Virus record (IMG/VR): IMGVR_UViG_3300042376_000446
Span: 1 to 24,823 of that record
Reading direction: 5' to 3' (one strand)
Length of the DNA: 24,823 nucleotides
Origin: a virus
The notes under the pieces are model-generated. The model had not been told where the DNA came from and did no database searches. It saw nothing but the letters and a program-made list of their open reading frames with translations. The position numbers were made by a program, and so were the translations under genes. Of the stretch, positions 1 through 8,500 are shown piece by piece; position 1 is the stretch's first letter; every line of letters starts with the position of its first letter.

Positions 1-53
1 GGGAGTTTTACTAAATTAATAATCTAGTTCAGTAAATTAGTTAGTATGATAGC

Positions 54-539
54 TCAAAAGAGAATTTCACAGTAATCCATTCCAAGAGTCATGCTGATTT
101 CCACCGCTTCTACTGCAGAAAAGTCGTAGTTTCCAAAATTTGCTTCCTTGATGAAAGCTCCTTTTATCACCCAAGAACTAGCTATGTCGCCCAACGGACC
201 AACTACGTTCAAGTTTACGTCTTTTTTATAAAAATCTGAGTACCCGTCGCGGCCCGTTACTGATTCGTGGTGAAGTCTTACCCACTCCATCACAGCCTGC
301 TGGCCAGAAGGAGATATGGGACTGTACAACCCAAGAGTGATGTCCCTCCACTCAGCTTTACCTTTTATCTTACGATATACGTTGATGTGATCCAACTTTA
401 TCTCATTAAATGATACTCCTGGAGCGTCTGCCTTTTTAATCATATAGGCAGGAATACCGTCTATGTAAAATATGAAACGATGCTGTAACATCGGTTCGAA
501 AGCGGTAAACATTATTTCGTTTGGAGAAAGTATTGGCAT
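54..539 (-). CDS. Tail tube protein, T4 gp19-like
   Basis: This 161-residue protein matches the T4 gp19 tail tube family in length (T4 gp19 has 163 residues) and character. The N-terminal part has the family's hydrophobic strand pattern, FEPMLQHRFIFYIDGIPAYMIK, followed by DAPGVSF, DHINVYRKIKGKAEWRDITL and the PISPSGQQAVMEW segment at about residues 74-87. The C-terminal half has the alternating pattern of the tube beta-sandwich (WVIKGAFIKEANFGNYDFS). Subunits of this family stack as hexameric rings to form the rigid inner tube that passes DNA through the contracting sheath. The gene follows the sheath gene, as in T4, but with one unrecognised gene between them. The ATG at 539 is preceded by an A-rich leader without a Shine-Dalgarno sequence and by the ATATTTAT box. 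The gene is complete and ends with TGA. Family assignment is firm, from remembered motifs rather than a search. Confidence 0.9.
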   Translation of the reverse strand: MPILSPNEIMFTAFEPMLQHRFIFYIDGIPAYMIKKADAPGVSFNEIKLDHINVYRKIKGKAEWRDITLGLYSPISPSGQQAVMEWVRLHHESVTGRDGYSDFYKKDVNLNVVGPLGDIASSWVIKGAFIKEANFGNYDFSAVEAVEISMTLGMDYCEILF

Positions 540-561
540 TTTTCGTTTTGTTTTTTCTTTT

Positions 562-583
562 TATAAATATACGTATAACTATT
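562..583 (-). promoter_or_regulatory. Putative late promoter box before the tail tube gene
   Basis: Read on the minus strand, the 42 bp gap before the tail tube gene holds TATTTATA at 569-562, extended to CGTATATTTATA. It lies 22 nt before the ATG. The 22 bases at 562-583 match 11502-11523 at 20 positions, so conservation extends beyond the AT-rich core. A promoter role is inferred from recurrence and position only. Confidence 0.5.
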
Positions 584-1175
584 AATTGCAGTACTTAGAA
601 TTTACTTTTACTTTGTTTCCTTCGTCGTCGACACGATAACATTGTCCATCTATCATTTTGTAAATTCTTTCGTACTCTTTTACCAATTCTTTTTTGTCTT
701 CTGGCTTTGGTTTGGCTTCTTGCACTTTTGATTTTATGTCTTCTGGTACTTTGGCAAGAATTTGAGAAAGATCGTCTCCCTCTTCAAGTCCTTCAGACAT
801 AGCAGGAGCTGCTGCGCCTTCTTTATTTGCGAGTTTTTCTTTTACTTTTTTAGCTGCGGCTACTATGCTGTCTTTTGCTACAGCCAAACCAGCGCTTAAC
901 ATCACTGTACCAGCAGTTGCTAATGTCATTACTTGTCCTCCTAAATCTGCCATGGCTTGACCTGGGTCAGTTGATGTACTCTTTAGTGCGTCTGCGATCG
1001 CCGGCCAATTGTCTGCAGTCCATTTACCCAAATCGTATTCCCAAGAACTACCAGTATATTCGTCAAGAGTTACTTTTACCATCTGCTCGTCTTCGGATTC
1101 CCTTATCAATTGTTTACTTACCGATTCGTAAAGTTTTTTTGGAACTTTTATTCTTAAAATTGTAGTGTCTTTCAT
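582..1175 (-). CDS. Unrecognised protein between tail sheath and tail tube genes
   Basis: This 197-residue protein is not recognised. It starts with a basic segment (LRIKVPKKLYESVSKQL, residues 7-23). A charged, tryptophan-containing stretch follows, then an Ala/Gly/Val-rich hydrophobic region at about 78-106 that could be a buried helix or a membrane segment. The rest is a Lys/Glu-rich helical region (107-175) and a short tail with two cysteines (Cys179 and Cys196) that might pair. No signal peptide is seen. The start lies 4 bp after the sheath stop, so the two are probably co-transcribed and translationally coupled, and the tail tube gene follows after 42 bp. Context suggests a virion or tail-assembly role, for example a chaperone or a minor tail component, but nothing in the sequence proves it. 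Two separate charged regions with a hydrophobic core make a spurious ORF unlikely. Confidence 0.75.
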   Translation of the reverse strand: MKDTTILRIKVPKKLYESVSKQLIRESEDEQMVKVTLDEYTGSSWEYDLGKWTADNWPAIADALKSTSTDPGQAMADLGGQVMTLATAGTVMLSAGLAVAKDSIVAAAKKVKEKLANKEGAAAPAMSEGLEEGDDLSQILAKVPEDIKSKVQEAKPKPEDKKELVKEYERIYKMIDGQCYRVDDEGNKVKVNSKYCN

Positions 1176-1179
1176 TTAA

Positions 1180-2961
1180 TTATACGTTAAAAGTAGTGCC
1201 AGTTGGCATGATGTTAAAGGTCAAGCTGATGATTTCCGCAGCGATTGTGGGTTTTATGTTAATGGCTCCTACAAGAATTCCACGATCGATTGTATCGGGA
1301 GTGTTGTTAGTATCGTCCATTATTACTTCAAATGCGTATAAACCTTCACGTTGTTGTACGGATTCAAGGTAAGGATTAACTTGATTCAAGAATTTATTTC
1401 TTGTAACTTGAGTGTTGGGTTGGAACACTAAAGTTTGTCCTATTTGACCTATGTAAGATTTCAATTCTATCAAGAGTCGTCTTACGCTAACTCTATTTAA
1501 TGCTGAGTTTTTGGATTGCAGAGTCTTTTGACCGTATATTGCTACACCAACTCCAGGGAAACTAGCGATCGGGTTAACTTTTCCTGCGTATAAAAGGTTA
1601 CGATCGTTCAACGATACTTTTCTTTCTGGTTGGATAACGTTACCTAAACCTCCACGATCAACTCCAGCTGGAGCCCACCAAGCAGCGGCAACTTTATCAT
1701 TGTATTCGTATACTGAAGGAATCACTGTAGCGGGTGGAACGAACTGTATTCTTCCAGTCTCTACCGATCTTACTTGTACCCAAGGCCAATAAGTGGCTGC
1801 GTAAGAGTTATCGAAAGTAGAAGCTTGTGATATCACGGATGTTAGATTAGAACTGTATCCAACCATATCAACCACTGCTATGTTGTCGCCTCTATCGGCC
1901 GCTAAACTTATTAAATCTGCTGTAGAGCTTGGTGCGTTTAGTGAGTTAAGACCAGGCGCAGTAATTACGTTAAATTGATACTCGTCTTTATTTCTAAGTA
2001 AGTTTATTGCTATAGCGTAATCTGTGTCCAACAATCCTTGTACGTTCGTAGCTGCAGAGTTCGCAACAGAACTACCGCTTATTGATTGATTCAATGTTAA
2101 AGGCGCGCTTGGAGTAGAATTTGCGAATCCAAATATTGCTCCAGTTGCTCCAGAAAAAGCTCCGTGAAGTGAACCTGAACCTATACGAGGCATGGATCCC
2201 GTCAAAGAGGATACTGGATTTCCCGCAGCATCGAAATAATTCGGAGTAGCTGCTACTGTGCCAGGTATTACGCGAACGTATTTTGATTTGTTCTGATAAG
2301 CCCCTTGTGGTTGTATGTAGTATTGAGAATTTGAAGAATCTAATTGAACTACATTTTTTTGGCTACCTATAACGTATTCTATGTAGTTATTTTGATTAGG
2401 ATCTAGAGACAAATTGTTCCAAGTCTCTAATATAGTCTTGTTATTATTTGTGTCGTCTCCGCGTCTGATTATGATAGAAAATACTCCAGAGCCAGTATTA
2501 ACGGCTGAGATCTCCCAACGAATATTGATGTCTGAACCCGTAATTAAATTACCTACACTTCCAACTGCTCCTGAGTTGTTCATTACAACTCCAGTAGATA
2601 TTGTCTCTAATTGAAAAGATGCAGTGGTACTATTTACGTTACCTATAGAAGTCACATTAGCAGTAGCAGAAGTGTACGAACCGGAAGCTACTCTCGTAAC
2701 TAATAGCGAACTTCCTCCTTGATTAAAGTAATTGTAAGCAGCTATACTAGTTAAATATTCTTGAGAAGCTCCTCCAGTTATGAAAGAAGCTCCGAATACA
2801 GCTTTGTATTCTGAATAAGAGGTTACTAGAGTTGGAGTATTTACAGGACCTATAACAGTCGGGCCAACTATTGCGGCACCTGCTTCTATTGGGCCTTGAG
2901 TGTATTGCGATTGATCGTTTTCTATTAATACTACTCCTGGACTGAAGATTGAATCGGACAT
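1180..2961 (-). CDS. Contractile tail sheath protein, T4 gp18-like
   Basis: This 593-residue protein has the hallmarks of the myovirus tail sheath. The N-terminus has IFSPGVVLIENDQS, then GAAIVGPTVIGPVNTPTLVTSYSEYKAVFG and YLTSIAAYNYFNQGGSSLLVTRV, which form the conserved sheath N-terminal domain. The last 150 residues or so hold the polymerisation core: DRNLLYAGKVNPIASFPGVGVAIYGQKTL, ALNRVSVRRLLIELKSYI, and a final EIISLTFNIMPTG strand. The middle (about residues 95-320) is Ser/Thr/Asn-rich and probably the surface-exposed, variable part. The size is close to T4 gp18 (659). The sheath contracts around the tail tube to drive it through the host envelope. The ATG at 2961 lies in a 76 bp gap with an ATATTTAT box, so the sheath gene may begin its own late transcript, which would continue into the 197-residue gene and the tube gene. 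Confidence 0.93.
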   Translation of the reverse strand: MSDSIFSPGVVLIENDQSQYTQGPIEAGAAIVGPTVIGPVNTPTLVTSYSEYKAVFGASFITGGASQEYLTSIAAYNYFNQGGSSLLVTRVASGSYTSATANVTSIGNVNSTTASFQLETISTGVVMNNSGAVGSVGNLITGSDINIRWEISAVNTGSGVFSIIIRRGDDTNNNKTILETWNNLSLDPNQNNYIEYVIGSQKNVVQLDSSNSQYYIQPQGAYQNKSKYVRVIPGTVAATPNYFDAAGNPVSSLTGSMPRIGSGSLHGAFSGATGAIFGFANSTPSAPLTLNQSISGSSVANSAATNVQGLLDTDYAIAINLLRNKDEYQFNVITAPGLNSLNAPSSTADLISLAADRGDNIAVVDMVGYSSNLTSVISQASTFDNSYAATYWPWVQVRSVETGRIQFVPPATVIPSVYEYNDKVAAAWWAPAGVDRGGLGNVIQPERKVSLNDRNLLYAGKVNPIASFPGVGVAIYGQKTLQSKNSALNRVSVRRLLIELKSYIGQIGQTLVFQPNTQVTRNKFLNQVNPYLESVQQREGLYAFEVIMDDTNNTPDTIDRGILVGAINIKPTIAAEIISLTFNIMPTGTTFNV

Positions 2962-2987
2962 CTATATTTAGTTTTATTTTGTCTACC

Positions 2988-2995
2988 AATAAATA
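2988..2995 (-). promoter_or_regulatory. Putative late promoter box before the tail sheath gene
   Basis: The minus strand carries TATTTATT here, within CGATATTTATTG, 26 nt before the sheath ATG, in a 76 bp gap. It shares ATATTTAT with four other gaps but has T instead of A at the last position of the longer form. The rest of this gap (3001-3037) is AT-rich with no convincing hairpin. Confidence 0.4.
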
Positions 2996-3037
2996 TCGAA
3001 ACTTTAGTCAAAATACAATTGTGTTTTTTTATTAAAA

Positions 3038-3712
3038 TTATCTAAAAAGTAAAGTTGCAATACGACCAGCTCCTGGGGATTGACTGTCATTAACGAAAAA
3101 ACTTCCCCAAGAAGCACCTGGATTATTTTGTGTACCGCCTGTCCCTTGACCCGAGTTAAAATCTACTGCCGCAGCTGATCCTATACCGGTGCCAGAATAT
3201 AAGGTTTGACCTCCTGTGGGTCCGTTATAATCTCTAAAAAAGTATCCAACTTGTCCAAAATATATCGGAAAATCTTTTCCACTAAAATATAACACAATCT
3301 GTGCCGAACCTCCATTCCAAAAGCTTCCGCCTACGTAAACTCCAGTTACAACAAAAGTTGGATGATTATTCGTTACCATCACTAATCCTTGTCTATCTGT
3401 AAAAAATGAAGCATCTGTTACATTAACTCGTAAATCAATTTTATCGAATTGCGCGCTAGTTATGTTTGGATTTCTTATGTATAATTCAGTTTGTTTTTGA
3501 TCTCCTATTTTTGTATATGTATTACTAGATTTCCAAATTCCAGAATTTTTATTCCAAGACAGCGTATTTCCATTCCATGCGTTTATTTCGTTTTCGCTAT
3601 TATAACTTATGTCTGCGTCTAGGGCCTTAAATTGAAAATTGGTAATTAGTCCTGAATCAAGACCTTGTCTTTGCGATATTACGTCTCCATCAGTTGTTAG
3701 TTGATAACTCAT
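3038..3712 (-). CDS. Unrecognised virion-type protein, coupled to the upstream fibre-like gene
   Basis: This 224-residue protein is not recognised. It is rich in Gly, Ser, Asn and aromatic residues (for example WNGNTLSWNKNSGIWKSSNTY at about 45-65, and FPIYFGQVGYFFRDYNG at about 148-164) with alternating polar and hydrophobic residues, as expected for an all-beta surface protein. It has no signal peptide or membrane segment. Its ATG overlaps the stop of the 727-residue gene by 4 bp (ATGA), so translation is very probably coupled and the two products may work together, for example as a fibre and its cap, tip or chaperone. It is the last gene of the adhesin-like block before the sheath gene. 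The Gly-rich C-terminus (residues 165-215) resembles receptor-binding tips in composition only. Confidence 0.7.
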   Translation of the reverse strand: MSYQLTTDGDVISQRQGLDSGLITNFQFKALDADISYNSENEINAWNGNTLSWNKNSGIWKSSNTYTKIGDQKQTELYIRNPNITSAQFDKIDLRVNVTDASFFTDRQGLVMVTNNHPTFVVTGVYVGGSFWNGGSAQIVLYFSGKDFPIYFGQVGYFFRDYNGPTGGQTLYSGTGIGSAAAVDFNSGQGTGGTQNNPGASWGSFFVNDSQSPGAGRIATLLFR

Positions 3713-5892
3713 TGATTTATTAATTTTGCGTATACGTTTATATCTTTTGGTATTAATCTCGTTGGAACAAATCTTCTTTTTGTGCCTATTGCATTTTCAC
3801 CCAAACCCGTTAACCACACGGAACCATTCCAATATTCCACTATACCATTTTTATTTTCGCATAATTCTTGTGACATGAGTAATTCATCGTTATCAAATCT
3901 ATATAATTCTATTCTTTGTTTATTTATATCATTGTAATATTCATTTTGTATCCACGAAAAAACACCGCTATTTAAATTTGTATCTTGATAATTCCACGCA
4001 AATTGAGATGGAATTCCATCTTCATTTTCATATAGTAGAGCTAAACTTAATATTCTAGCAGGTAACATTATTACTCCAGCTGTTCTAAATTGAAAAGCAA
4101 ATTGAATTTCATTAGAAGGAGTTGTCTTAGACATATCTCCATCTTGAGGTATGTCTATCCAACTTCCGCTATTATTACTTATGCCTTGAGTTCTATACTG
4201 CACTTTATACATATCAGGAGTTACTCCAAAATATGTATCGCCTATATTTTTTACACAATTAACTAATAATCTATAATATTTTATTGGTGTAATTTGTAAT
4301 GTTATTCTTGGACATATAATTCTATTGTTGTGATAATTAAAATATTCAATATCTGCGCCTAGCGGATATATCGCTACTCCATTTACGTTACTAGTAGACG
4401 ATCTAGTATAATTATAAAACATCCAACCTTCTAAACTATTAATTAATGCGTTGTTTGATAGCACTGAATGTACGAAATTGGGCGAATTAGAATTTTTTAA
4501 TGCGCTAGGTAATTGAGTAGTTAAACACCCAATACGTCTAGTTAAAGGAGTTTGTGATCTAGTGTCTGGAGGGTTCCAATTGGCGCCAAAAAAATTAGTT
4601 ATATACATATTTCCCGTAGACGTTACAGCTGTAAGCTTATCTATAGATTCATCTGCATTCACTGCAACAAAATTTCCTCCTGTAATATTAGTTCTTAATC
4701 CATATGGCCAAGATTCTAATCCTGGAGGATCTTTCTCTGTTACTATTTTTTCAAGGATATATTGAGATCCAGTAATTTCCATTTGCGAGAGACTACTTCC
4801 TATAATAGATGAAACATTTGGACGAAGACCAACGTCGACTAAACTATACCAGTAATAAGAAGCAGAATTGGCAAAAGATCCGCTTTTTAAAGTAACTAAT
4901 TTTCCGTTACTAAACGTACCTATATTTGGATATACTCCTGCAACTCTACTAGTTATTACGCCAGATTGTACTCCCGAAACCAGCGAAGTTAGCGGAGTTC
5001 TAATATTACCTGAACCTACATCTACTTTTTGAGATATGTCCGCATAATAAGAAACAGTATACACACTTTGAGTGGTCCATGATACCATTTCGTTTGTGTC
5101 AAATCCGTAAACAACAGCGCCTCCAGCTGAAGATAATCCATACACTGCTTTTATTTTATCGACTGTTGATGCCGCTGGTATTGAAGTAGCGGGATTTATA
5201 AAATCTTCGAATCTTATGCCTTTTGCTAAAAATATATTTGGACTATTTGTTCTAGAGTGTAAAATTATTAAATCTTGTATCACATAAGAAGATCCTGATG
5301 GTACGGTTGCACTACCTGTTATTGTTAAAGACGTATCAGATGGTATACTCGCTATTGGATACCACGTAGATATTTGTTGTGGATCTGTACTACCAAATCC
5401 TATTCTAGATCCCACTGATAATCCTACACTCCAAGTAGTATTTGATCCTGTAACAGTGTTTGCATTCACCGTTACACTACCGCTAGTGTAGTTTGTTAAT
5501 ATTACTTTCATAGATGTCACTGTAGCGCTGCCACCGCCTGGAAAGTTTAATGTTATAGCTCCCACATAATTTACTCTATTTATTGATGGTATAAAAGTCC
5601 ACAATTGAACTCTGCGAGTTGCACTAGCTCCTGCAGCATCGTTACCAAATAACCAATATAAATCATCTGTAATTTTTATCGGACTAAATATTGAAGACGG
5701 AATTGCCAATTGACTTTCTGCGCTATTAATTACTGTAACTGGGCTTGGTCCTATGAATTTATCTATTCTATCGGAACCAATATTATATTGGCCAGTATGT
5801 TTGCCTACATTTATCTTATCAGGATCATAAACACCACCAATAGGAATTTGAGGTAAAGATCCATCAAATACTTGTTCAATAGCTACTTTCAT
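3709..5892 (-). CDS. Fibre-like virion protein, copy A of a tandem paralogue pair
   Basis: This 727-residue protein is a paralogue of the gene just upstream (5903-8041). Both begin MKVAIEQVFDGS and share KINVGKHTGQYN, DKFIGP, LAIPSS and a WTF/WTY strand within the first 110 residues. Both then have a small beta module at about 138-206 (VTVNANTVTGS, VGSRIGFGSTDPQQISTWYPI, SSYVIQD). Both end with a well-conserved region: NRIICP, GDT, PDMYKVQYRT, NNSGSW, IQFAFQFRT, MLPARI, SLALLYE and RRFVPTRLIP. The middle (about 255-480) differs from its sister. This pattern fits a beta-rich distal-tail or fibre protein whose ends attach to the virion or trimerise and whose middle varies. No enzyme motif is visible. 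The start is 10 bp after the upstream stop. It is very AT-rich in places: 3901-3960 has 11 G or C in 60 bases by hand count. Confidence 0.75.
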   Translation of the reverse strand: MKVAIEQVFDGSLPQIPIGGVYDPDKINVGKHTGQYNIGSDRIDKFIGPSPVTVINSAESQLAIPSSIFSPIKITDDLYWLFGNDAAGASATRRVQLWTFIPSINRVNYVGAITLNFPGGGSATVTSMKVILTNYTSGSVTVNANTVTGSNTTWSVGLSVGSRIGFGSTDPQQISTWYPIASIPSDTSLTITGSATVPSGSSYVIQDLIILHSRTNSPNIFLAKGIRFEDFINPATSIPAASTVDKIKAVYGLSSAGGAVVYGFDTNEMVSWTTQSVYTVSYYADISQKVDVGSGNIRTPLTSLVSGVQSGVITSRVAGVYPNIGTFSNGKLVTLKSGSFANSASYYWYSLVDVGLRPNVSSIIGSSLSQMEITGSQYILEKIVTEKDPPGLESWPYGLRTNITGGNFVAVNADESIDKLTAVTSTGNMYITNFFGANWNPPDTRSQTPLTRRIGCLTTQLPSALKNSNSPNFVHSVLSNNALINSLEGWMFYNYTRSSTSNVNGVAIYPLGADIEYFNYHNNRIICPRITLQITPIKYYRLLVNCVKNIGDTYFGVTPDMYKVQYRTQGISNNSGSWIDIPQDGDMSKTTPSNEIQFAFQFRTAGVIMLPARILSLALLYENEDGIPSQFAWNYQDTNLNSGVFSWIQNEYYNDINKQRIELYRFDNDELLMSQELCENKNGIVEYWNGSVWLTGLGENAIGTKRRFVPTRLIPKDINVYAKLINQ

Positions 5893-5902
5893 TATTTTAT
5901 TT

Positions 5903-8041
5903 TTATGAAACTATTATTTTTGCATACAAATCTATACTTCCAGGTAAAGATCCTGATGGAACAAATCTTCGCCTTGCTCCTAAAGTATTCGATCCAAGTC
6001 CTCCTGCCCAAGCACTGCCGTTCCAATGTTCAAATGCTCCATTAGTACTACCAGTTGATGATTGCACTAACACTAATGCATTCGTATCTGCTCTATATAT
6101 TTCTATGCTGTGAGTCGGTAAAGATCCGAATAACGAATTTTGTATCCAAGCAAAAGATCCTGTAGCAGAATTAAAATCACTAAAATTCCATCTATATTGC
6201 GAAGGGAGAGAATCTATAGTTTCGTATAATAGCGCTAACGATTGTACTCTAGCTGGTAGCATCATAGTACCAATTGTTCTAAATTGAAAAGCAAATTGTA
6301 TATTCAATGCAGGTAATACGCCAGATAAATCTCCGTCTTCAGGAACGTCAGTCCAAGATCCACTATTATTATCTATTCCTGATGTTCTATATTGTATTTT
6401 ATACATATCGGGAGCAATTCCCATTGCTGTGTCTCCTAAATTTTGTACAGCGTTGGTTAATACTCTATAAAATGCTGATGGCGTAGATCCTAAATTTATT
6501 TTTGGACATATAATTCTATTATTTACATCTAATTGATGATCCATGTCTGCCGCTAATGGATATGCTGTTACAGCGTTAGAGTTTGTTGCAGTCGAGTTAC
6601 CGTATAACCAAAACAACCAACCACTATTACATGCTATACTTGGTGTATTATTTATTATTTGATGAACAAAAATTGGACTGTCTAAATCTCTTAGAGACGA
6701 AGGAAGTTGAGACGTCAAACACGAACATCTCCTATCTATTTGTTGGCCGCCTGTGTAGTAATCAGTTACATACATAGTACCTGTTGATGATGCTCCAACG
6801 ATTATTAATTTATCTATTAGTGTATCCACATCCATTGCAGAAAACGTACTGACAGATACATTTGTGTTTGTAGTTCCAGGAGGAACTTCTGACATGGAAT
6901 CGGCTACAAAAGTGGTACTAGCAGCTGTTACACTACTTGTGGGTATTCGTAATATTCGCGTAGTCGTATAACAGTATATGCTTGTACTACCAGAAGCTAC
7001 TCCATGCCTTAATGTTGCTACTGTTCCATTATTTGATTGAACTATATTACCTGTAACTGTTTGTGCGCCCGTAATCACTATATCACTACCAGATAGCGCA
7101 GTCTGACCAGCTGTTAATGGCGCTAATGTCGCTCTTAGATTGTATCTATACATCTGTAGTGAAGTACTAGATCCTTCTGTGCAATACACGTATTGTTGAC
7201 TCCAAGAATCAAAATTTCCAACTGCGCAGCCTCCAATAACATCGTTAGTCACGGTTGCGGCATCTTTTAACCAATAAGTTGCTTTTATTTTATCAGCAAC
7301 AGACGCAGATGGTATTGCTTTTGCAGGATTTTGAAAATCTTCAGGTCTTAATCCTTTTGTTACGAACAATCCTCCATTCGTAGCAGTAGCAGCCGTGAGT
7401 GCATGAACTAACATTAAATCTTGTATTACATAAGGAGACCCAGACGTGATTGTTCCCGCTGATGAGCTTATAGTCATTTGAGTATCACTACTTATTGTAG
7501 CTATTTCATACCAAGTAGATATTGTATCCGGATTTGTTGATCCAAATCCTATCCTAGAGCCTACTGAAATGCCAGTATTCCACGCAGTACCTGAGCCTGT
7601 AACTGTTGTACTATTTACAGTCACGCTTCCTGTTGTATAATTAGCTAATATAGCAGATATTCCTCTAACTGTTTTATTAGTCGCTGAGGGGAAATTTATG
7701 GTTATTGCACCTATAAACGTATATGTATTTGTAGAAGGAACATACGTCCACATTTGAGCTCTTCTAGTTATCGCGGCAGCAGCTGCGTCTGCTCCGAAAA
7801 TCCAAAATAAATCATCATTTACTTTTATTGTACTAATCACTGAAGATGGTATTGCTAACGTAGTTTCTCCGAAGTTAGCTACACTTAATGGAGTAGGACC
7901 TATAAATTTATCAGTTTGTCCGGAACCTAAATTATATTGGCCAGTATGTTTTCCTACATTTATTTTTGTCTCGTCATAAGCTCCCGTTATGTTCGTTTGC
8001 TGTATTGATCCGTCAAATACTTGCTCTATTGCTACTTTCAT
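5903..8041 (-). CDS. Fibre-like virion protein, copy B of a tandem paralogue pair
   Basis: This 712-residue protein is the sister of the 727-residue protein encoded just downstream. The opening MKVAIEQVFDGS, the HTGQYNLGS, DKFIGP and SRIGFGSTNPDTISTWYEI segments and the C-terminal PDMYKIQYRTSGI, IQFAFQFRT, MLPARV, SLALLYE and RRFVPSG segments all match it. Even in the best-conserved parts the DNA differs at many silent positions, so the duplication is not recent. The central part (about 250-470) is Thr/Ser-rich (for example SGSTSIYCYTTTRILRIPTSS) and differs from its sister. The protein is probably an all-beta surface or fibre component. The ATG at 8041 follows the 142-residue gene by 15 bp with an A/T-rich leader. 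Function is inferred from composition and context. Confidence 0.75.
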   Translation of the reverse strand: MKVAIEQVFDGSIQQTNITGAYDETKINVGKHTGQYNLGSGQTDKFIGPTPLSVANFGETTLAIPSSVISTIKVNDDLFWIFGADAAAAAITRRAQMWTYVPSTNTYTFIGAITINFPSATNKTVRGISAILANYTTGSVTVNSTTVTGSGTAWNTGISVGSRIGFGSTNPDTISTWYEIATISSDTQMTISSSAGTITSGSPYVIQDLMLVHALTAATATNGGLFVTKGLRPEDFQNPAKAIPSASVADKIKATYWLKDAATVTNDVIGGCAVGNFDSWSQQYVYCTEGSSTSLQMYRYNLRATLAPLTAGQTALSGSDIVITGAQTVTGNIVQSNNGTVATLRHGVASGSTSIYCYTTTRILRIPTSSVTAASTTFVADSMSEVPPGTTNTNVSVSTFSAMDVDTLIDKLIIVGASSTGTMYVTDYYTGGQQIDRRCSCLTSQLPSSLRDLDSPIFVHQIINNTPSIACNSGWLFWLYGNSTATNSNAVTAYPLAADMDHQLDVNNRIICPKINLGSTPSAFYRVLTNAVQNLGDTAMGIAPDMYKIQYRTSGIDNNSGSWTDVPEDGDLSGVLPALNIQFAFQFRTIGTMMLPARVQSLALLYETIDSLPSQYRWNFSDFNSATGSFAWIQNSLFGSLPTHSIEIYRADTNALVLVQSSTGSTNGAFEHWNGSAWAGGLGSNTLGARRRFVPSGSLPGSIDLYAKIIVS

Positions 8042-8056
8042 AATATTTTTTATATG

Positions 8057-8485
8057 TTATTGTATGGTAATAAATCCGTCTATTTCATTTAGCGATATAG
8101 TAAAACCAGCGCTATAATAAAATCCTTGACTATCATATATTATAACTCCGTAACCAATATCATAATATCCAATTAGTGGATTTCCAGACGCAGTCGAATT
8201 ATATACCACAACGTATCTAAACGTAGGACTATTTACTCCAACCGCAGATATAGTTAAATTACGTTCTATCAATTTGTACGTACCGTCCACTTGAGCGGAC
8301 GAAACCGTAACTAAATTACGACTACTTAATCCAGTATAATCTATTTCGGTTATTTCACTCAATTGTGTGAAGCTTCCGCTTGGTCTAACATTAGTGAGAG
8401 CGACTGTTAATTGATCTGTGGACAGATTGTGTTTTTTTTCAACTAAATCTTTTGTAAAACAATTAAATTTAATAAACGTTGGCAT
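8057..8485 (-). CDS. Small conserved phage protein of the KFN...VHNL...ALTN type
   Basis: This 142-residue protein resembles a widespread family of small tailed-phage proteins of unknown function. These typically open with a KFN segment and follow with HNL, a VALTN strand and a RYVVVYN strand before an I/LIGYYDxG motif. Here they appear as FIKFNCFTKDL (residues 4-14), KHNLSTDQLTVALTN (18-32), FRYVVVYNSTASGNPLIGYYDIGYG (89-113) and a final GFTISLNEIDGFITIQ. The pattern suggests a compact beta-sandwich. In my memory such genes usually sit among head-decoration or tail-fibre genes; I cannot name a proven role. It is flanked at 15 bp on both sides by the repeat-rich 449-residue gene and the paralogue pair, so it is probably a virion component co-expressed with them. 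Confidence 0.7.
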   Translation of the reverse strand: MPTFIKFNCFTKDLVEKKHNLSTDQLTVALTNVRPSGSFTQLSEITEIDYTGLSSRNLVTVSSAQVDGTYKLIERNLTISAVGVNSPTFRYVVVYNSTASGNPLIGYYDIGYGVIIYDSQGFYYSAGFTISLNEIDGFITIQ

Positions 8486-8500
8486 AATCCTTATTATTTT

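Noticed and set aside
1-53. A further gene start downstream of the tail tube gene
   Set aside because: No ATG on the minus strand lies within these 53 bases and no hairpin terminator is seen; the stretch is too short to say more.
562-569. TATAAATA on the plus strand taken as a T4 late promoter
   Set aside because: In that orientation it would drive transcription away from all genes into the back of the upstream gene. The consistent spacing to minus-strand starts favours the minus-strand reading.
875-1165. Plus-strand ORF of 96 residues opposite the 197-residue gene
   Set aside because: It lies wholly within a better-supported minus-strand gene, has no recognisable domain and no plus-strand gene context. 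All plus-strand ORFs in the window are similar shadows.
2747-2989. Minus-strand ORF of 80 residues at the start of the sheath gene
   Set aside because: It is out of frame with and overlaps the conserved N-terminal sheath sequence; its composition (many Arg/Ser/Asn) is typical of a shadow frame.
3001-3037. Possible terminator after the 224-residue gene (AAAACACAATTGTATTTT)
   Set aside because: The potential stem is interrupted by mismatches and is entirely A/T at its base; much weaker than the hairpin at 22056-22086.
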